In this document: positions 59,999 through 64,000 of the stretch, in pieces
How positions within the stretch are numbered: the stretch's first letter is position 1
How the letters are laid out: the number at the start of each line of letters is the position of its first letter
Origin: Pholiota molesta
Taxonomy: Eukaryota > Basidiomycota > Agaricomycetes > Agaricales > Strophariaceae
Length of the DNA stretch: 64,000 nucleotides
Assembly (NCBI GenBank): GCA_014925825.1
Contig: JACGCK010000149.1
Coordinates: forward strand, 1-64,000
Reading direction: 5' to 3'
The notes under the pieces: model-generated
Seen by the model: the letters and a program-made list of their open reading frames with translations, nothing else
What the model was told of the DNA's origin: nothing
The model's database searches: none
Translations under genes and position numbers: made by a program

Positions 59999-61791
59999 TC
60001 ATCCCACTATTACCTTACCTAACGGCGTCTTTGCCATGACGCTCAACACTTCAAATAGAACCTGTAAAATATAGTGAGCAAAGCGAAAGGACAGCCTAAG
60101 TAGGTGGCCTAATGCCTGCTTACATCTGCAGCAGCCTATTATGGGATATCAGTATCAGGTGGGAAACTGATCCGGATGCGCCACATACCATAGTTGTCAA
60201 TTCCGCATTAGTATCGTATGCAGGTGCCACTTCGACGATATCTGCTGAGACGATGTGAAGACCGTCGAGACCGCGCAAAATAGTGCGCAGTTCTCGGGTA
60301 GACCAGCCCCCTGTTTCTGGGGTACCGGTCGCTGGCGCGAAAGCGGGGTCTATGGAGTCAATCTAAAAGGAATCGGTGTTGAATACATGCCAGAAAATAG
60401 TCGAGAAATAATCCTCACGTCAATAGACAAGTACACAGGATTGCTTCCCACTGTCTCGCGTATCTTCTTGATAATGCCATCCGTTCCTAAACGCCGTGTT
60501 GTGTTGATATGATGTCTAGCAAAAACTAAGACTGATCTTACCTAGAGTGTCTATTTCCCGGGCTTCGATTCGTTGAAAGCCCGCGTCGTCGTCGTTATCG
60601 TAGTCTTCCGGACCAGATAAAGTAGTCCTAATGGCACCGTGCTATGAAAGGAATGAACTAGGATCAAAGTTCATAGGCAAAAAAAAATGGAACGGTAAAG
60701 ATGGAGAAATGGAATGAAGATACTTGCAATGGATGTTCCGTTCTTGATTAGCCCTTCTTGGCTTGCCCAATAGAAGTAGGTGCCGTGGTTTATGGCGGCT
60801 TGGTCAGACGGAGCACCACCAAAAACAGAGGGCTTCCAGGTGTCTGTTAAACCTGACGTCTGAGCCAAAGCACCGAAATATCATATCTAATCGGCGGTAC
60901 ATACCAAGATGTGAATCAAAGTGGATCACGGATATGGGCCCATATATAGAATAAATAGAACGCAATAGGGGGAGAACGATGGTGTGATCACCTCCAAGGG
61001 TAATAATACGGGGGTGATTTTTCCCGTCGAGGGAAATGGGAGAAAGCTGTTCTCCTGTGACGGAATCATTCCCTAAGGGCGAATAAGCTTCACGATGGAG
61101 CAATGCCTTGTGTCCATCTTCGATTTGTTGTATAGCATATTTGTTGTCATAAGGCCTGTAAAAAGTAATTGTTAACGCTTGAATCTTATCAGCAGTCCTA
61201 GATTTTCAGACTTACGTGACTGGTATATCGCCGCAGTCGACAATCCTCAGGCCAGCGTTGAAAGGGTTGACTTGGAGAGGAACATTGTAGCCCCCATATA
61301 AGGTCAAGCGGCGAGAACCCGCGCGAATACCCGCTGAACAGAAGAAGCGTGCAAGTCAGTGAAGAAGCCGTATATATGAATAATTTCAGTACCTGGTCCG
61401 AAACGTGCTCCGGGCCTGTAGCTAGTACCGGTGTCCTACGTTTCGTTAATTCGTACGTATTTTTGTTTGATTATGCGGAATAATTCTTACAAACGGAGCG
61501 CCGATGAAGGCAATATCAAAGGGCGTATCGCGCTCTCTCGTAAGACATTGCACCCAGGGAAGTCTGGCGAATGTGGTGATCCCAGAGAAAATCGCATCGG
61601 CCGTCACTACTTAAAAGTTAGAAAAAATACGTATTATCGCAAGAATACGCACCTTCCCCGTTACTTCCACGGTATATAGGTTGGAAAGGGAATTTCGCAA
61701 AACCCAGAGGAAGTTGGTCATCGTGGTGGTCACCGTGGGCGCTACCCAAGACAATGAGGGATCCGAAGGCGACGATTGACAGCAGTTTCAT
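59999..61791 (-). CDS. Secreted ureohydrolase (agmatinase-like, about 400 aa)
   Basis: A binuclear-manganese enzyme that releases urea from a guanidino compound (agmatine to putrescine in the nearest named members). It starts [20 protein letters not shown], a signal peptide, followed by [20 protein letters not shown]. The core has [44 protein letters not shown], the metal sites [26 protein letters not shown] and [19 protein letters not shown], and the C-terminal [20 protein letters not shown]. All ligand residues are present. The arginase signature for ornithine binding is not evident, so agmatinase or guanidino-acid hydrolase fits better. About ten exons. Secretion is unusual for the family (most are cytosolic or mitochondrial). 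Neighbours: an amino-acid/GABA permease and a MATE exporter. Confidence 0.88.
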
Positions 61792-62295
61792 GGTTGGAAA
61801 CTAAGAATCCGGTGGGAGATTAGGATGTGAGAACTTGCGGATTATTCGTTGGTCCTTTTATGAGAAATGAGAACGCAAGGCCGGTCGAATAAAGTGGGAA
61901 GGTGACAAAGAAATCGCCTCATGACCCCTGATCGTAATACCATACGATGGGGTAAAAAATTCAGCGGGAACAAGTGGATAAGATATGGACTCACCCTACT
62001 TCGTGTTTGCCTTGAGGTGATGGCACTCCACAAGGTTTGGGGATCTGAACTTATCGAGAATCTGAGATGACGAAAGTCAAGTGATAAGGTACGTCTACCT
62101 GCCTACAAAAATCAAATACGGATCGATCCAGTTGGGGAAAAACTCACAGCCAGATGTGTGGACCGAAAATCTCGCATAGTGCTTGAAGCCAACTGTTTTG
62201 GGCAGATAAATAGTCGGCCAAATCACTGGGACACCAAAAGGCGGAAGCAAATTTTCCACTTGCTCCGGAACAATTCTCCCACTCGCGTACTTTCT
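61792..62295. other. Divergent promoter region
   Basis: 504 bases between the starts of the ureohydrolase (minus) and the MATE transporter (plus). No gene seen. Confidence 0.5.
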
Positions 62296-64000
62296 ATGGC
62301 TTCTCCCTTACCTTCGCCTAACGAGAGCAGCCCCCTCCTCTCAGATGTCTATCGACAAGACCGAGAACCTGCTGATGCTGAGACCCCTTCATCGTCGTCT
62401 TGTGTAACTGAAGTATACTTGCCCGATCAGGAAGGTGTCACCCAAGGCGATGGCGCGACGAAGTTGGACTTAAAACTTTTCGTTTCTCTCTTCTGGGACT
62501 CAGTCCCCGGTGAGCAAGCCTCCTTTCGCATATGTCGTATCACTGTCTAACACTTATGCTGTTGAAAACCCTGCCTAGTCATACTGTCCTATATCCTGCA
62601 AAATTCCATTCAAACAGCTTCCATTGTAATTACGGGACGCCTTGGGCCGAATGAATTATCAGTTGCGGCATTCTCACTGATGCTTGCATTTGTCACTGGC
62701 GAGTCCCTTGTTCTGTCTCCTATATAACGAGAAGGATCCCACGTTTTGATGTTTAGGGTGGATTGTGGCATTGGGAGGAACGACGGCGCTGGATACTCTC
62801 GGATCGCAAGCTTATACCGGTGGCACCCGCAAGACCGATTTGTCCATTCATTTTCAGAGATGCCTCGTTAGCCTATGGACCCTTCTGATACCTGTCGCGA
62901 TCCTTTGGGCCAACATGGAGCGTATCCTGCTTGCTTTTGGACAGGCCGACCATCTAGCCAGGGATGTTCAAGTTTTCTTGCGCATCCTGATCTTGGGAGC
63001 GCCTGGGTATGTGGGGTTCGAAAGTCTCAAGAAATATTTGCAATGCCAAGGCAAGAAACTCATTTCAATGCTCGTGTAACAGCTTTCCTGATGAAAGCCT
63101 ATACAGGGATCATGGCAGCCTCGACTATAATCTTGATCATCGTGTCCCCAATTAACATTTTTCTCAACGTATACCTGGTACATTACACCTCACTCGGGCT
63201 GCTTGGCTCTCCGTTAGCAGTCTCGATAACCTACTGGCTATGCTTCATTTTTCTCATCGTTCTCGCCTGTCTATCCCCCACTCATAAACGGAATGGAACT
63301 TGGGGTGGGATACAAATCATGGCGGTCTTGAACCCCAGCAGCTGCTACGAGTTTCTCAAACTCGCAATCCCAGGTATCCTCATGGTCGGCACAGAATGGT
63401 GAATACACAATTTTTTTTTTGGATAAGATCTGCTTCGTCTGACGTTTGCTCAGGGCTGCATTTGAGATCGTAGCTTTGGCGGCAGGCCGTCTCGGAGAAG
63501 TGCCGCTTGCCGCACAGTCTATCATTATGACCACCGATCAAAGTGAGGTCCCACTGTCCGCGTGGAACCATGGTGCATGCTCACACGTAATATCTAGTTC
63601 TCAATACCCTTCCTTTTGGAATCGGTGTAGCTGCGTCTACACGAGTCGGGAATTTCATTGGGTCCCGCTCCCCAAAGGACGCCAAATACGCCGCTCACGC
63701 GTCGGCTCTTCTCAGCGTTATTCTGGGCTCGATTGTAATGACGGCAATGATCGCGTCAAAAGATGTATGATTCTTCATTATCATGCTCGACCATTGAATC
63801 ACTTATTAATCTCGTCAATTATCATAGGTATATGGTTTAATGTTCAGTGATGACAGGGACGTTGTTCTGCTTGTCAGTAAGGTCATGCCGCTTGTTGCCT
63901 CGTTCCAGGTTGCGGATGGTTTGGCAGGGTCTTGCGGCGGTGTCCTTCGCGGTCAAGGTAGACGTTTCTGTTGTATTGAACGATAACATAATCTAATCTT
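62296..64000 (+). CDS. MATE-family multidrug/metabolite exporter, partial (runs off the right edge)
   Basis: An ion-coupled exporter of cationic compounds. It starts [20 protein letters not shown], a cytosolic Ser/Asp-rich tail, then the MATE core: [60 protein letters not shown] (the conserved ALDTLxSQAYG-type motif), [62 protein letters not shown] and [16 protein letters not shown]. Exons are joined by short introns near 62512-62578, 62697-62758, 63054-63111 and 63402-63454. It is open at base 64000. It diverges from the ureohydrolase. Confidence 0.88.

Overview
The window is nuclear DNA of a filamentous basidiomycete, most likely an Agaricomycete. Genes are close together on both strands and carry many short GT-AG introns (mostly 41-70 nt), sometimes with exons of only 7-13 nt. 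The gene families fit: F-box/LRR proteins, single-pass membrane proteins with paired beta-sandwich ectodomains, a G1 glutamic peptidase, a GH5 glucanase, a class 3 lipase and type-B esterases. All gene models were spliced by eye and checked for reading phase. Family names come from motif recognition, because no database search was possible.

Layout. 0-12.8 kb (all minus strand): a partial F-box gene, a frame-broken G1 peptidase, three single-pass membrane proteins and a secreted Ser/Ala-rich protein. 13.6-21.5 kb (plus): a hotdog thioesterase, then a 17-exon synthetase with an adenylation domain, a carrier domain, membrane segments, three left-handed beta-helix acyltransferase-like units and a C-terminal RING finger. 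22.2-27.5 kb: a DGAT2-type acyltransferase (minus) and a Baeyer-Villiger-type monooxygenase (plus). 27.7-30.4 kb: a one-exon F-box gene between two direct repeats. 30.5-35.1 kb: housekeeping CDC48 and tubulin cofactor B. 35.5-40.7 kb: a secreted GH5 glucanase with an N-terminal frameshift and a secreted lipase. 41.9-43.6 kb: a tandem pair of small membrane proteins of unknown function. 44.5 kb: a 39-nt palindrome. 45.4-51.8 kb: an F-box/LRR gene, a small BRCT protein and the actin-binding protein ABP1. 52.2-64 kb: a type-B esterase, a PgdA-like polysaccharide deacetylase, an amino-acid/GABA permease, a secreted ureohydrolase and a MATE transporter cut by the right edge.

How genes may work together. 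The most unusual locus is the synthetase at 15.6-21.5 kb. Its order (adenylation, carrier, then membrane helices alternating with three tandem C-terminal units) is that of bacterial epsilon-poly-lysine synthetase (Pls), here with an added RING. The thioesterase lies on the same strand about 1 kb upstream, and an acyltransferase and a flavin monooxygenase lie downstream, so the region could be a small biosynthetic cluster; that is inference. The right end combines uptake (APC permease), guanidine hydrolysis (ureohydrolase) and export (MATE), which suggests a nitrogen or polyamine theme. The frame breaks in the G1 peptidase and the GH5 gene stand out because the synthetase, DGAT2, monooxygenase, thioesterase, lipase and other long models splice without any break.
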